Under the pieces are notes generated by a model. It was not told the DNA's origin. It ran no database searches and saw only the letters and a program-made list of their open reading frames with translations. The position numbers and the translations under genes are program-made. From Acridotheres tristis (lineage: Eukaryota; Chordata; Aves; Passeriformes; Sturnidae): a DNA stretch of 64,000 nt. Below, in pieces: positions 27,481-38,600 of the stretch (the first letter of the stretch is position 1; the number at the start of each line of letters is the position of its first letter). The stretch is from positions 2,523,034-2,587,033 of the forward strand of contig CM072888.1 in the NCBI GenBank assembly GCA_037013685.1. Reading direction: 5' to 3'.

Positions 27481-27612
27481 TCCGTCCGTGTGGGCCCCAC
27501 AGGGACCCTGAGAGCGCAGCCGTGCCCGGGGAGCCGCAGGGGAGCGGAGCAGAGCTCTGAGGGCTCCCCTGCCATGGATTCCAGGCTGCTCAGAGCACGC
27601 TGCACACCAGGG
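27468..27612. promoter_or_regulatory. GC-rich, CpG-containing block abutting the YY1-like array
   Basis: Immediately after the array the composition jumps to GC-rich with several CG dinucleotides (GGCGCCGTCCGTCCGTG, GCCCGGGGAGCCGCAGGG), then falls to a pyrimidine tract rich in CTT (about 27626-27663). It could be a small CpG island or promoter, or part of an old retroviral LTR. No TATA box or clear TG...CA LTR ends with a target duplication were found. Confidence 0.35.
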
Positions 27613-27885
27613 TGTTACCTACATATCTTTCTTCTTCTTTCTCCTCTCTTTTCTCCTACCTTCTTGAAATACATTGTACACTGAACTAAAAAGATCCAGG
27701 CAATGCCTTAGCAAGTGCTGCTGTGCCTGGGTAAGCTAAAGTTTGGCTAAGTTAAAGTTTACCAATTTCAAGTTTGTGAAGTGCTTTACTTTGGGTGGTG
27801 TTTAAAATTTGCCAAGTAGTTCTTTGTGCCTTCTGAAGTTTGCAAGTCTGGCTGAGCTTCACAACTGCACAGCCATCCCCTCCGT

Positions 27886-27942
27886 CTCCCAGGATGACCC
27901 ACAGGGATCCCCTCCCATCTCCCAGCAGGACCCACAAGGAAA
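27886..27942 (+). repeat. Two-copy imperfect direct repeat
   Basis: CCCAGGATGACCCACAGGGA (starting about 27888) and CCCAGCAGGACCCACAAGGA (starting about 27922) are diverged copies with CCCTCCCATCT between them. The ACCCACA element is also reminiscent of the GACCCCACAGCCC part of the minisatellite unit about 400 bp away. Confidence 0.5.
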
Positions 27943-28045
27943 CACTGACAGCTCTGGTTTACTCACCATTCCTGGCACTGCCTTCCACTCCTCTTTACCT
28001 GTAGCTGTGGAAAAGTGTTTTGTCTCCAAATTTATGTCTAACTAA

Positions 28046-28090
28046 ATAACAACAACACAACAATAATAATAACAATAACAACATTATTGG
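28046..28090 (+). repeat. AAC/AAT trinucleotide microsatellite
   Basis: AACAACAACACAACAATAAT and further AAT/AAC units. On the minus strand it reads as a leucine-rich run (LLLLLLL), which explains the 98-codon frame there. Confidence 0.85.
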
Positions 28091-28907
28091 TAATAAAACT
28101 TTAAAAGTCACTGATGATCTTAAAATTATCTTACCATTAGAAAATTTTTTGTGGAGAGCTTTAAAATAAAATTGAGAAAACCTGGATAAGGCAGCATTCT
28201 TCTGAAGAATAGGCTGGCCCTGCGAAAGTGTGGTTGTCACTAAGAGCAAATCAGGGTTAATATCCAACCTGCCTTTTCCTTGTGCCTGCACTGAGTGTGG
28301 AGAAAGCTTGAGACAAATTTAAAAATCATAAGGAAATGCTCCCCACTGTCTGCCCCCTACCCAGATTTTCTCTGGGTCCGTTTTTCTGTGTTTACCTATC
28401 AAACCTTCCCTGAGACTGGGCATGTAACATATCTGGAGATGTAAATAAGCTGTGAAATCTTGCTGGGACAGTGCATGAGCTGCTGAGAGCACAGCAAACA
28501 GAGCGGGGTTTGAGAGCTGCACAGCATCCCCATGAACCAGAGACTGCTGAGCTGCTGCAGTGACAAACAAATGTTGTGTGAGAGCAGACACGGTGTTTTC
28601 ACATCAGGAGCATTCCAGCAAAAAATTCAGGAATGAAGCTAAATTGTGGCTATTTTCTGCCCCACTCTAAAGCCAACTTTTGCCCTCCTCTAGATCAAAA
28701 TATCAAATTCATTGGAAATGTACTGTGTACCCTATGAGCACTTACTCTTGTGGCACATTTATTTAACACACTGAGAACTGATCCACTGTTCTGCCTTGCA
28801 CTGGTTTCACCTGTTCACCTTGCACTTTCAAGGACTCCCATTCTGCCTGAGAGAGAACAGATATAAATAATTATAGAATAAAATGTTGTCAGAGAATAAT
28901 GTTCTCT

Positions 28908-28940
28908 GGCGGCTTTGGTCCAATGAAAGCCAAAGCCACC
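28908..28940 (+). other. 33 nt imperfect inverted repeat
   Basis: GGCGGCTTTGG and CCAAAGCCACC are arms of 11 bp with one mismatch, separated by 11 bp (TCCAATGAAAG, which includes a CCAAT box). Its role is unknown; it is too short to call a microRNA or terminator. Confidence 0.5.
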
Positions 28941-30439
28941 ATAAAACTTTCAGGGAAAAGGGCAATAATTAATTCTATGAGGATAACGCTCTATCACACT
29001 GCCTTGCTGCTATTATGACAAAATAAATGAAAATATCTTCGTCTCTCTGTATACAGTTCAATTTATATACCTAATTTCTGCCTTTTAAAAATTAGCTTGG
29101 AAAATTAAATGCATCTTCTCACAGATACAAATTCTATAGGTCACATTTTGGAGTATAATACCTGAATATGTTATTCTCATTTCTTTAAAGGACATCAATG
29201 CCACTTATTTTTAAAAAGTGAGAATTTAGAGAACATCTGAGTTCCTGATTACTCACTGGATAGATGTGAAGAAAAGCTAGGAAGATTCTAAGGAATTAAT
29301 CAAGTCATCTTAAGGACCCCACAGCATGAAAAATAACGGTGACAATATTAAACACTTATGCAGATACACACCATCCTTTTATAATTATTATTTACATGCA
29401 CTTCTCCACGTCCATTTCTGTGTCTTCCCAGTATATTCATTACAGAAACTCTAAGAGCTGCCTGACTTGTTTCTGTGTTTTGTTAATGGCAGCTTTATTC
29501 TGCTTGACAGCTTTAAGTATGCAATTTGCTGGTGTTTGGCAGTATGTACCTGAAGTTAGTTGCCTTTTGAAAAAGTCAGGAGTTGCTGGAGTGCTGGACA
29601 GTTGTATTTCATTCGTATTTCTGTGTGCACTGATTTTAGGAATGCTCAATTTTAAAACCATAATCCATTTATATAAATATAATTTCTGAGTTAAGTGACA
29701 CACTGCTGAAAAGCAGGCTTATCTGAAATTTTACCAAAATTCATTATAGCCATTCAACAAATGAATCATCAATTTTACTTAACATAATTCATCTTGAAGC
29801 TTATATGTGTGTGTGCATTTTATCAATTACCACAGATCACCATGAATGTGCAGCCAGTCCCTGCATCCATCATCCATGCAGACACCTTGGAAAAGGGCAA
29901 ACTTTGAAGCATGTCTCAAATGATATACATATTGGGAGAAGAAATTCTGTTTCAGAAGCAAAATGTCATAAAACATCCCTGCACCAAAAAGAATAATAAT
30001 AAAACAGCTTCCCTGAGTTTGTTTAAAACAAACTAGGCCAGAATTGTTATCTTGGATGCAAAAAAGAGGCAGACCGCTTTTATGAATGCCATAAAAATAA
30101 ACTATTTTAATAGGTACATAAATAAAAGGTTTAAAGTAGAATTTTCCCCCCAAACATCAAGATGGCCTAGCTTCTGTACAGAAACTGAACAATATTCATG
30201 GGACTCCTAAATTAAATAAACCCTTTGTTACATTCAAAACCACTGAAGGCAAATATATTATGCAGTGACGCACCTGAATTGTTCTCCTTCCTCATCCTAG
30301 CAGTGTATACAGTATTTCCTTGGTTTACAGTACTCTGAGGATATGAATCTGTTAAATAAACTCTGAATGACAGGGTGGAAATAAAATTTAAAAAGTCAAT
30401 GTTAAAAGAACCCAAACAACCCTGGCACCCACAGGGGTA

Positions 30440-31225
30440 CCTTGCACCAGTGAGGAAGTTTTAATGGAAGAGAAATAAGGATTGTGCTGTAAAATAAATT
30501 ATATCTTTTACATACTGTTGTATTGTTACCTTAAAGTGTTTAAATACTACATTCACTTTGGCGATTTGTGTTTTTGTCTATGCCTATAATAAATTACAAT
30601 TGGCATGTGCTCGTTGGTAATGTGTTTTACTGCAAATGGGGGGAGCTCAGCACATCTAGGAAACGTTAAAAATATTTCAGATTTACTTAAGATGGACAAA
30701 ATCTAATTTAAAGCAGCTTTCCTCCTATCATGTCCCCCTCCCCAGCACCTCTACAAAGTTCCCCTGATGGCTTCATCAGGGTGGTGGTGTATCAAAACAT
30801 GTCATAGGTTGGTGACTAACACTTACTGACCTACGGGGGTTCTCGGGTTTTGTTTCTCCTTTCTCCCTCTGAACCATCTGTCAGTTTGAGAACATCTGCC
30901 ATTAACATCTCCATGCTCTCCAAAGATTCCAGCTAACTAAGGCAAGGCACCATCATTTGTCCATCAAAGCTGTTTCCTGAAACAAGATGCTATCGCTGCT
31001 GTTATCTGGAATGTGTCTGGTGATGGGTGAGGACCACTCATCCTGTAGAGGAGAAAGTCTGTCACACGGTCACTCAGAGTGCTAAGGTATCTTGTGCTGG
31101 TGAAATCAGAGACAAAATTAAAAGATGATCCATAGTGCAGAACTGGCATTTCTAGTCTATTCCATCAGAAGTTCAAGAAGTGGGGTCAGGCTAACTGGGA
31201 CCTGGCCAAGGAGCCTGCTTACATT
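30440..31225 (-). other. ARSJ: Putative ARSJ 3' UTR (proximal form)
   Basis: The stretch follows the stop codon on the minus strand and has no long open frame that looks coding. I found no AATAAA on the minus strand between the stop and about 30.4 kb. The first plausible signal is an ATTAAA at 30460-30465. The length is therefore an inference, and transcripts could run further left. Confidence 0.4.
30460..30465 (-). terminator. ARSJ: Candidate poly(A) signal ATTAAA for ARSJ
   Basis: The plus strand reads TTTAAT here, giving ATTAAA on the minus strand, the commonest variant signal. Just downstream on the minus strand (plus 30400-30432) is a GU-rich stretch including TGTGGGTGCC and GGGTTGTTTGGG, as expected of a downstream element. 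Cleavage would fall at about 30440-30450. Confidence 0.35.
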
Positions 31226-32624
31226 TTACCCACCAGCAAGACGTGACCGGCAGTGATATGACTGCCCCTTTTTCCGATTTGCTTTCTTCTTGTTCTTCTT
31301 CTTCTGCTTATTGGCACCTTTGCTTTTATCTGATTTCTTTTTCTTTTCGTCCTCCTTAAACCACGGCCCCCAGACCCCTCCATTGAGCTTGGGGTTACTG
31401 CGAGGGTCCTTGGGCGGGTAGCGGACGGGCACGGCGGTCTTGTTGAACTGCGAGAGCCTCCGCAGCAGCTGCTTCACCACGTCTGGGTGCCTGGCAGACA
31501 GGTCCACGCGCTCGTAGGGGTCGGCCGTGATGTTGAAGAGCCACACGGTTTTGCCGGCCGACCAGGAGACGCGCTCGTTGTGCCAGCGGTTGGGCCCCGC
31601 GTTGCTGAAGGCCTGCGGGGGCACCCAGTCGCTGTAGCCCGGGTTTCCCGTCAGCAGTTTCCAGTGATTCACTCTGATGGCAGACTGGATGGCAGTGTTC
31701 CAGATCCCATAGCCAGCGGCCCAGGAGCCGTTCTTGGCTTTGGTGTAGATGGGGTCGATGTTGTGCAGGATGTCCACGCGGGGGGAACGCCTGCCCTCGC
31801 TGATGGTCTCCCACACGTCGTAGCCGTCCAGCTGGATGTCTTCATCGATCTGCCCCTCTGCCAGCGTGATCAGTGTAGGGAACCAGTCTGTGATGTGCAC
31901 CAGCTCCTTGCACACAGACCCTTTGTTTTTCAGGAGGGGGCTGTGCACAAACCCGACAGCGCGGATACCTCCTTCCCAATAGGTGCCTTTGCTACCTCGC
32001 AGAGGCCAGTTACTGCCTCCGGCCATGGGCTGCCCACCGTTATCAGAAGAATAAATGATAATGCTGTTCTCATAGTAGCCATACTTCCTCAGAGCAAGGG
32101 TCACATTGTTTATGGCCTCATCCAAGCAGGCCAGCATGGCTGCATACCGCCTCCTGTTGATGTTGTTTATCGAGCGGTAATGTTCAAAATACCTGCCTGG
32201 AGCCTGAAGAGGTGAATGGACAGCTTGGTAGGCAATATACAGGAATATGGGTTTCCTGGGGTTGTGAGAAGCCAGGATCTGCTGCACTTTCTGCGTGTAC
32301 ATCTGTGTGGAGTAGATGCCGTTGTCGTGGTCCCAGGCAGCGTTGTCATTCTCGTACAGGTCGTAGCCGCATATGCCGGGGCTGTCACACTTGAAGTGGG
32401 TGTAGTAGTCACCGCTGCCCAGGAGCGAGCCGAAGAAGGAGTCAAAGCCCCTCTGTGTGGGCATGCACTCCCTGCGGTAGAACCCCAGGTGCCACTTGCC
32501 CACCATGTGTGTGGAGTACCCGACCTCCTTCAGCTTCTGAGGTAGCGTGACGTTATCCAGAGGTAAGCAGTTGGGCTGCGTCGGCCGGATGATGGAGTGC
32601 TGCAGTCCCGTGTGGATCTGGTAC
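31226..32624 (-). CDS. ARSJ: Arylsulfatase J, coding exon 2 (residues 123-588 and stop)
   Basis: The exon starts at G of GTACCAG, right after a CTCCTCCCACCTCCAG acceptor, and completes Lys123 in frame. It ends at TAA (31226-31228). It carries the second sulfatase signature, [13 protein letters not shown] (residues 158-170, K166 and H168 catalytic by homology to ARSA K123/H125). It also has H259 in HSPL, the metal ligands D317-N318 in SSDNGG, and K335 in [11 protein letters not shown]-glycosylation sequons are at N147, N296, N421, N487 and N517. Residues [19 protein letters not shown] and the Lys-rich tail (about 550-575) identify ARSJ; ARSI differs at these places and ends differently. The joined protein is 588 aa, close to human ARSJ at about 599. 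ARSJ is a secretory-pathway arylsulfatase whose physiological substrate is not firmly known. No stop, frameshift or lost catalytic residue is seen. The short methionine-initiated frame beginning at 32506 is only the part of this exon after an internal Met. Confidence 0.97.
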
Positions 32625-32640
32625 CTGGAGGTGGGAGGAG
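32621..32640 (-). other. ARSJ: ARSJ 3' splice acceptor
   Basis: Read on the minus strand it is CTCCTCCCACCTCCAG|GTAC, a pyrimidine-rich tract and AG directly before the codon for Tyr124. Joining here restores the conserved T-G-K-Y-Q-I-H-T-G sequence of the family. Confidence 0.95.
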
Positions 32641-35600
32641 ACAGATATCAGGCTGATGGAGGAAATGCTCAGGTGTATGGACACCTTAACCCTAACAGAA
32701 AATAACCCTATGCATGTCACAGACTTCTCTGGAAATACTTCAGAGTGCCCGTGTGTCAGCTCGGTCACACTATCAAACCTGTCCTTGCCACACTGCGGGA
32801 TGAAACCTTTCCCTCTGTGATCTGAGCTACTCAAAATACCAACATAGACAGCAGCACATGTCTCCATTTAACAATGACTATAGAAAATTATGTGGATAAA
32901 TACAATTTTTACAGTGCCTCGTAATTCGCTAGCAGTGAACGTATCTACAGCATATAAAAACGCTGGGCTTTGAGCGTGTAAGAGCAGTATGTTTAAAGGA
33001 TGGGATAATAAATTCTACAGTGCACTACAGGCTATGTGTAAAGAATACATATGGCCTCCATATGATGAGAAAATTAATCCAGCACAGGCAGCAGTAAGAA
33101 TCAAAAATCAAGGGCAAATATATTTATATCAGTTTGACATTAAAAAAGAGAATGTAACAGCAGATAGAAGACCAAAGACAAGTTGTCCCTGACTGTGAGA
33201 ATAGGCTCAATTCTCAGCCATGCATAGAACAGCCAGGTCCACCAATACTGTGCATCTCCCCTCAAGCCTGCTCTTATTAATTTGTGGTAGCAGGAGTTGA
33301 GGCTTCCTGACACATTCTGCTGGTGTTGCCAATCTGATTGGCCTCCAGAGCTATCTAGAAAATTAAAACCATTAGGCTCTGCCTGTCCATAAATAACTTA
33401 AAGCCTGCTTTCACATGAGGGCTTCCTGGCCAAGATCTTTGAAGGCGCCATAGCTGTCTTTAATGGCTGGCAATGAGGACGGATTGTGTAACTCCCACTT
33501 AATTCTGGAGCTAATTTCCATGGAACCAGAAGCTCCGGTCTCACTAACTGCCTGCAGAAGCTCTGGGTGTTGTGCTGCTCTGGGCCCAGCGTGCTGCAGA
33601 GCTGCTGCTGTGCTCTGCCCCCCTGGGCCCCTCTGCAGAGCATTGTCTCTGAGACCAGGCTGGGGACCTGGAGCCCTGCCACCCAATTGTCCCCAGACTC
33701 ACAGGCTGGTGCTGACAGTGCAGGACATGCTGCAGGAGAGACTTAAAACACATCCTGAAAATTAAGGGTTTCTGGGATCTACACTTGGCTTTTGTAGAAG
33801 AAATGTCATGCACACACAAGTCCCACATCCTTCCCATGGTTCAGCTGCAATATTCTCCTCTTACAACAGGTAAACTACAACCAGGAAAGCCATGCAGTGC
33901 CCCATACTTAAGCTCATTCCATGTTTGGGACTCCTGAGGGAACTATGTCCACAAGGCATTTAATTTCCTTCCCTTTCTCTTTCCTCCGTCTTGTTAAATC
34001 CTTTCAGTAAATTCCCATTATTTGATCCAACTGGAAAAGTCCTTGTCCCCACTTGGCTATTTTGGCCAATAGTTTCTGCTTTCTTAACTCTGACAGCCTC
34101 TTTGATCACAAGGTCAGCCCTCAGCCCCAGCTGGGCAGTTTCTCTGTAGTAAGCTAATTTTGCTGGAAGTAATGATTTTCTCAAAAGGGACCCTGCTGTG
34201 ACCAGGATCCTTCCACCACTCTTCTCCTCTGAAAACTGAGGAACTGGGCCTGAGGAGAACAGGCCACAGGATCTCCAAAACACTGCAACCCAATTTGCCT
34301 ATTGCAGGCATTGCATACACAGAAAGCCTGAGAGTCACACAATGTCAATTCCCATCAAGAATTCCTAAAACACCAGGCAGATTCCCCAGTGAGGGCTTTT
34401 CAACTAGAGATCCAAGCATGAAATTCCTACACTGTTGAACTGACAAATATTGAATCAAAAAACCAGCAAGAATTAGCCTCAGTCATACAGGCATTCAGCA
34501 CTGCATCCTGTTCCAGCAGTGCCCTCAGGAAGTTATTCAATATGCTGGTAACAATATACATATAACATACATCCATCTCTATGCACATATATTCCCTGCT
34601 GCTGCCTCTTTGCAGGAGACTCTGGTGTGTTTCCCAGATGTGTGTGTGTCTGTGTGCTATTTTTGGCATGGCTGTGCTTCAGAATATACCTATAGGCACA
34701 CAGACAAAGAGACACATTTTTATACTCATATGTTTAAAAAAGAAATCTGCAAACCAATACATTTTAAGTCAAAATATTTCAAGTGTAGAAATGCTTCAAA
34801 GAAATATCAACCTCTGATTATCAGAAGACTCTTCACTATGACAAAAATGGTCAGGATTTGTTCACTTTCCTGCACCACATGCCTTTCTAATTGATCCATT
34901 ATGTGCCAACATTACTTTTTCAGTTAATGCATTTCATTTTGAAGGGACTTGCAGGGCACTCATAGAAAAGCAAATAGCATTCATAGCAATAGGAAAAGTA
35001 TCTCAAAACAACTGTTTTGAAACTTTCTAGACTGTGCAAGGGGAAAAAAAACCTGAACCAGGTAAAACATAAAGGGATTAAGAGGCAGATGCTGATTTTG
35101 GGGGTGCTCTGTAGCAAATAAAGTCATGAGCTCACCAACTGCCATGAAATGTCTGTGAGATGCATCTTATAGATTTCATGGCTTCTGTTTCTTAGAATAA
35201 ATTGGTTGAATTTAATCCCAAATGCAGAAAGCAAGTTAGGATTGTGAATAGTCTGGAATTCATTATTAGAATTTCAGCACTAGTAACCAGTCAAATCTAA
35301 GCAAATGCTGACAGGCCACAGAATCTAATTTCATCATTTTTTGGACTTTGGCCTCCATGGGCATTATTTACATGTAGGCCATTAACTGCTGAGAGCTATA
35401 AAGAGTAGGGGTTCAAGACATGGGAATACTTTATATGCATGTGCTATGCTCTCCTTCTCCCTACTCCAAGATTCTAGATCACAGGTGTCTCCTTTAGAAT
35501 ACCTGAAATCTGCAATCTGCAGAACAAGGAACTAAGTAAAATTTTGTGAAATTGTGAAATGTTCAGCTAATATGACACATATTTAAAATTAATTACTCCT

Positions 35601-38600
35601 CACTATACAGGGATGGCTCTTTGTGCATTTTCCACTCGTGTTTTTGTTTCCCTGGTGTGTTGTTCAGATGTTCACAGTAAACCCACTGTGATAAGTGTTG
35701 CAGCCAAGGCAGATGCTCGGTGCTGGCTCACTAACACACTGAGCTGTTTTCTTGTTTGTAGGGGAAACTTTAAAGCAATGACCTCCCTCTGGGAGCATCC
35801 TGATGATTTCACAGCCCTTTGCTTCTCAGAGGCTCAGAGAAATGTTTCAGAGGGTTCTTTAAATAAATAAGCAAATAAATTCTCCCTCCTGAGTGTGAGC
35901 TCATGACACCCCTTTCCAACACGAGTTCCCTTCCTGCTTTAATTCAGACACAAAGCTCAGGCAGTGGCTTTCACAGCACTCTTACCTCCAGCCTCAAGGT
36001 ATAGTGACCATTAAGTTGCTGAAGGTCAACTCCACATTGAAGTGCCAGTGTTATGGATGCAAATCACCACAGGCACACTGAAGTCAGTGAGACCTGAGCT
36101 TGAGGGATGTGTTAACATTGGGAGGCTTCATTCTCCCCTTCTGATGCCCTCAGTAGTGCTGAATTAGTTTCCAGTTCTCATCTGCAGAGCAGGAGATCAG
36201 TGACAGAATCTCTGCACACTTTCACTGCTATTCCCCCGCAGCAGAGAGCAGGACTGAGGGTCTGTGGAGGGAAAGAGATTCTCCTGGCACGCCTCACATC
36301 CCCTATGCAGCCTCACACATATGTAGGCCAAACCAGCTTTCCTGAAAAAATTTTTCCCTGAGGAGCTCTCTATTGATTGTTTTCCCCCTTAACTTCAGGG
36401 TGGGTTCTGCACTGAGGAAGAAGCTGGGATGTTTCTAATTTTGTAATGTGCGTGTACAACTCTATTGATTTCAAGCTCTCACAATTTTCAAATACTGAAT
36501 TAATTGTCTTCAAACTGAGATTCTTTTAAGGCTCACTGAAGATTAACAAAGAAGCTCAGTTGGAAGTTTCCAATTTCAGGAACTTTTGCTAGCATAGCTC
36601 TAGTTAGTACATGTGGAAAATGTATTTTTATTATGCTTGCATAGCTCAGGATATGTTGAAAAAGTCTATTTTAAAAACAATAAACTCTAGTCTGGTTACT
36701 AAAGAATAGTCTTCGATATCTTACCTGAATCTATTTGTAAAACACAGCAGTTAAAATAGAGGAATTCCAGGTGAGTAAAAAATACAGAAATATGTGATTT
36801 TGGGGGCTCTCAATCCTCAGCAGTCCAAGTTACTGGGGGGAAAAAACCCCAACATTGCACTTGTCCCCAGCAAATCATCAGAAGCAAGACCATTCAGCAG
36901 TGAGAGAAACCAGAAACAAAGAAGACATTTGCACAGTGGTCCGAGGCTTTTGCATGGAGCCCACAAAGCTCTACATGTTTGAAAAAGGTGTTGCTTTGGG
37001 CAGGGATGTTCACTCTGAGTCATCTCAAAGTTGTTTTCAGCTCTCTAAGGTGCTTGCCAGGGAAACAGGAGCAGTTCAGGAGCTCTTCTGCTGTCAGTTT
37101 TCCACCCAGGCTCCTGAAGAGCAGGGCAGGGGGATCCTGACTATGGACATGTTGGATATGAACCAGCGTGAAAGAATCACCAAAAATGACTCTGCAGCAG
37201 AAATGGCTGGCATAAAAACTAAATGTTTCATGCTGCATACGCTGAGGTTTCTAAAACTAAACTCAGAGTAAAGCTGGAAAAGGGGTGGGTTGAACCAGGA
37301 GACACTGGGGCAGAGGGTAGAGCTGAGCTGATTTAAATGAGATGCAAATAAAGCCATCACAGCCTGACATGAATTGCAGCCAAGCCATCAGCAAGTCCTG
37401 GTCCCTTCAGACTGATGACAACAAAGCCAGAGTGCATAGCCACAGAGCTTCTCTCTCAGTGCTATTAAGCCAATTTGCAGATAAGTAAAATGTTTTCTAA
37501 ATGTTCATGTCCTTCTTATTTCCATTCTTTTCCTAACTTAGAGACTGATGACAAGTCTTGACTTTGCTGACTTCCAACTGCCAAGCTCCCATGAGAGCAA
37601 AAGCAGGTGGTGGCACCTTGGCACTCCTTAGGGAAGCATGTTTGGTATCTGCTCTGGGCCAGACCAGATTAAGCTAAGTCCCATCTATTTCATTTCTTCA
37701 GTCTTTACACGCTATGGCAACTGTGTAAAATCCCATGGGAAACACTTCTAAATTTCAGCATAAAAGATTTCATGCAACATAGTCTGCTCAGAGTCTATCC
37801 CAAGGAGCCCTGAGTCTACACTATACAAGTGAACATTTCAGCTTTAAAAAAATGGCAGAAAACCACCATTTTCTATATTGAATCTATCATTCATTATCTA
37901 TCATTTAATCCTCTTTTTCTTCTGGCTTATGACTTTGGGGTTTTGGGGGAAGGTGGATTATGGGTGTAAACGGATCAGAGAAGAAAATGCAACATTTAAA
38001 GGCTAAATGCAAACTCCAAACCTTCACAGACTTTCACTGTGTCAGCCCACACAAATCAAACCCGAAGTGTTCACTCAGACATACACACACATTCATTTCA
38101 TCCTCAGCTGTATTCCTTGAATTTTTATGTGCTTATAAATCAGACTGGAAAAAGCATCTACTTCTAAACTAAGTGTTTATATAAAACGTCTAACTCACGT
38201 TATTTACTGTTTTATCACTCTGGCAATGCTATTTTATATATGTCATTTGGGAGAGTCTGTATCTTGCCCTACTTTCAAGTTTTTCATTGTTGTTTTTAAA
38301 TCAGTTAAGGCTCTTCCATCAAATTCATGAAAAGAAAAATAAAGTAGCAATTTCCTTGCAGACTAATAATGTTATGAGTCTTGTTCCCATGACCTTTCTC
38401 CAAGGACTTACAGGAATTGAGGCATCCTTATTTCACCAAATGCCATTTGGATTTTGACGCATGAACTCAACCTCAGAATAATTTTGAAATTTTGATCTCA
38501 CACCAGCCCTGGGATCTGGTAATTTAAATATTGTCCTTACACCCCAATATTGTTTATACTGTGAAAGGGATATTTATCACCTGGCACCTAAAAGTGCTTG

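Larger units (their letters stand above)
27613..30439. other. Non-coding DNA between the minisatellite and the ARSJ 3' end
   Basis: It holds a CTT-rich pyrimidine tract just after the GC block, an imperfect repeat of the CCCAGGATGACCCACAGGGA / CCCAGCAGGACCCACAAGGA type at about 27886-27940, the AAC/AAT microsatellite and the 28908 inverted repeat. A longer ARSJ 3' UTR could extend into it. Confidence 0.5.

Noticed and set aside
26960..27605. Repetitive protein gene on the minus strand through the minisatellite
   Set aside because: All minus frames are open because the 31 bp unit lacks stops, and no single frame is favoured. Kept only as a low-interest finding.
1..30400. Exons of the expected neighbour CAMK2D
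   Set aside because: No kinase or association-domain motif was found in any frame with splice sites; the neighbour probably lies beyond the window.
31395..31814. 139-codon minus frame in exon 2
   Set aside because: It is an alternate frame of the ARSJ coding sequence; the sulfatase frame covers it fully.
31487..32215. 242-codon plus-strand open frame antisense to ARSJ exon 2
   Set aside because: It mirrors the GC-rich coding strand of a conserved sulfatase exon, and its peptide has no recognisable domain. Long antisense frames are expected over GC-rich codons.
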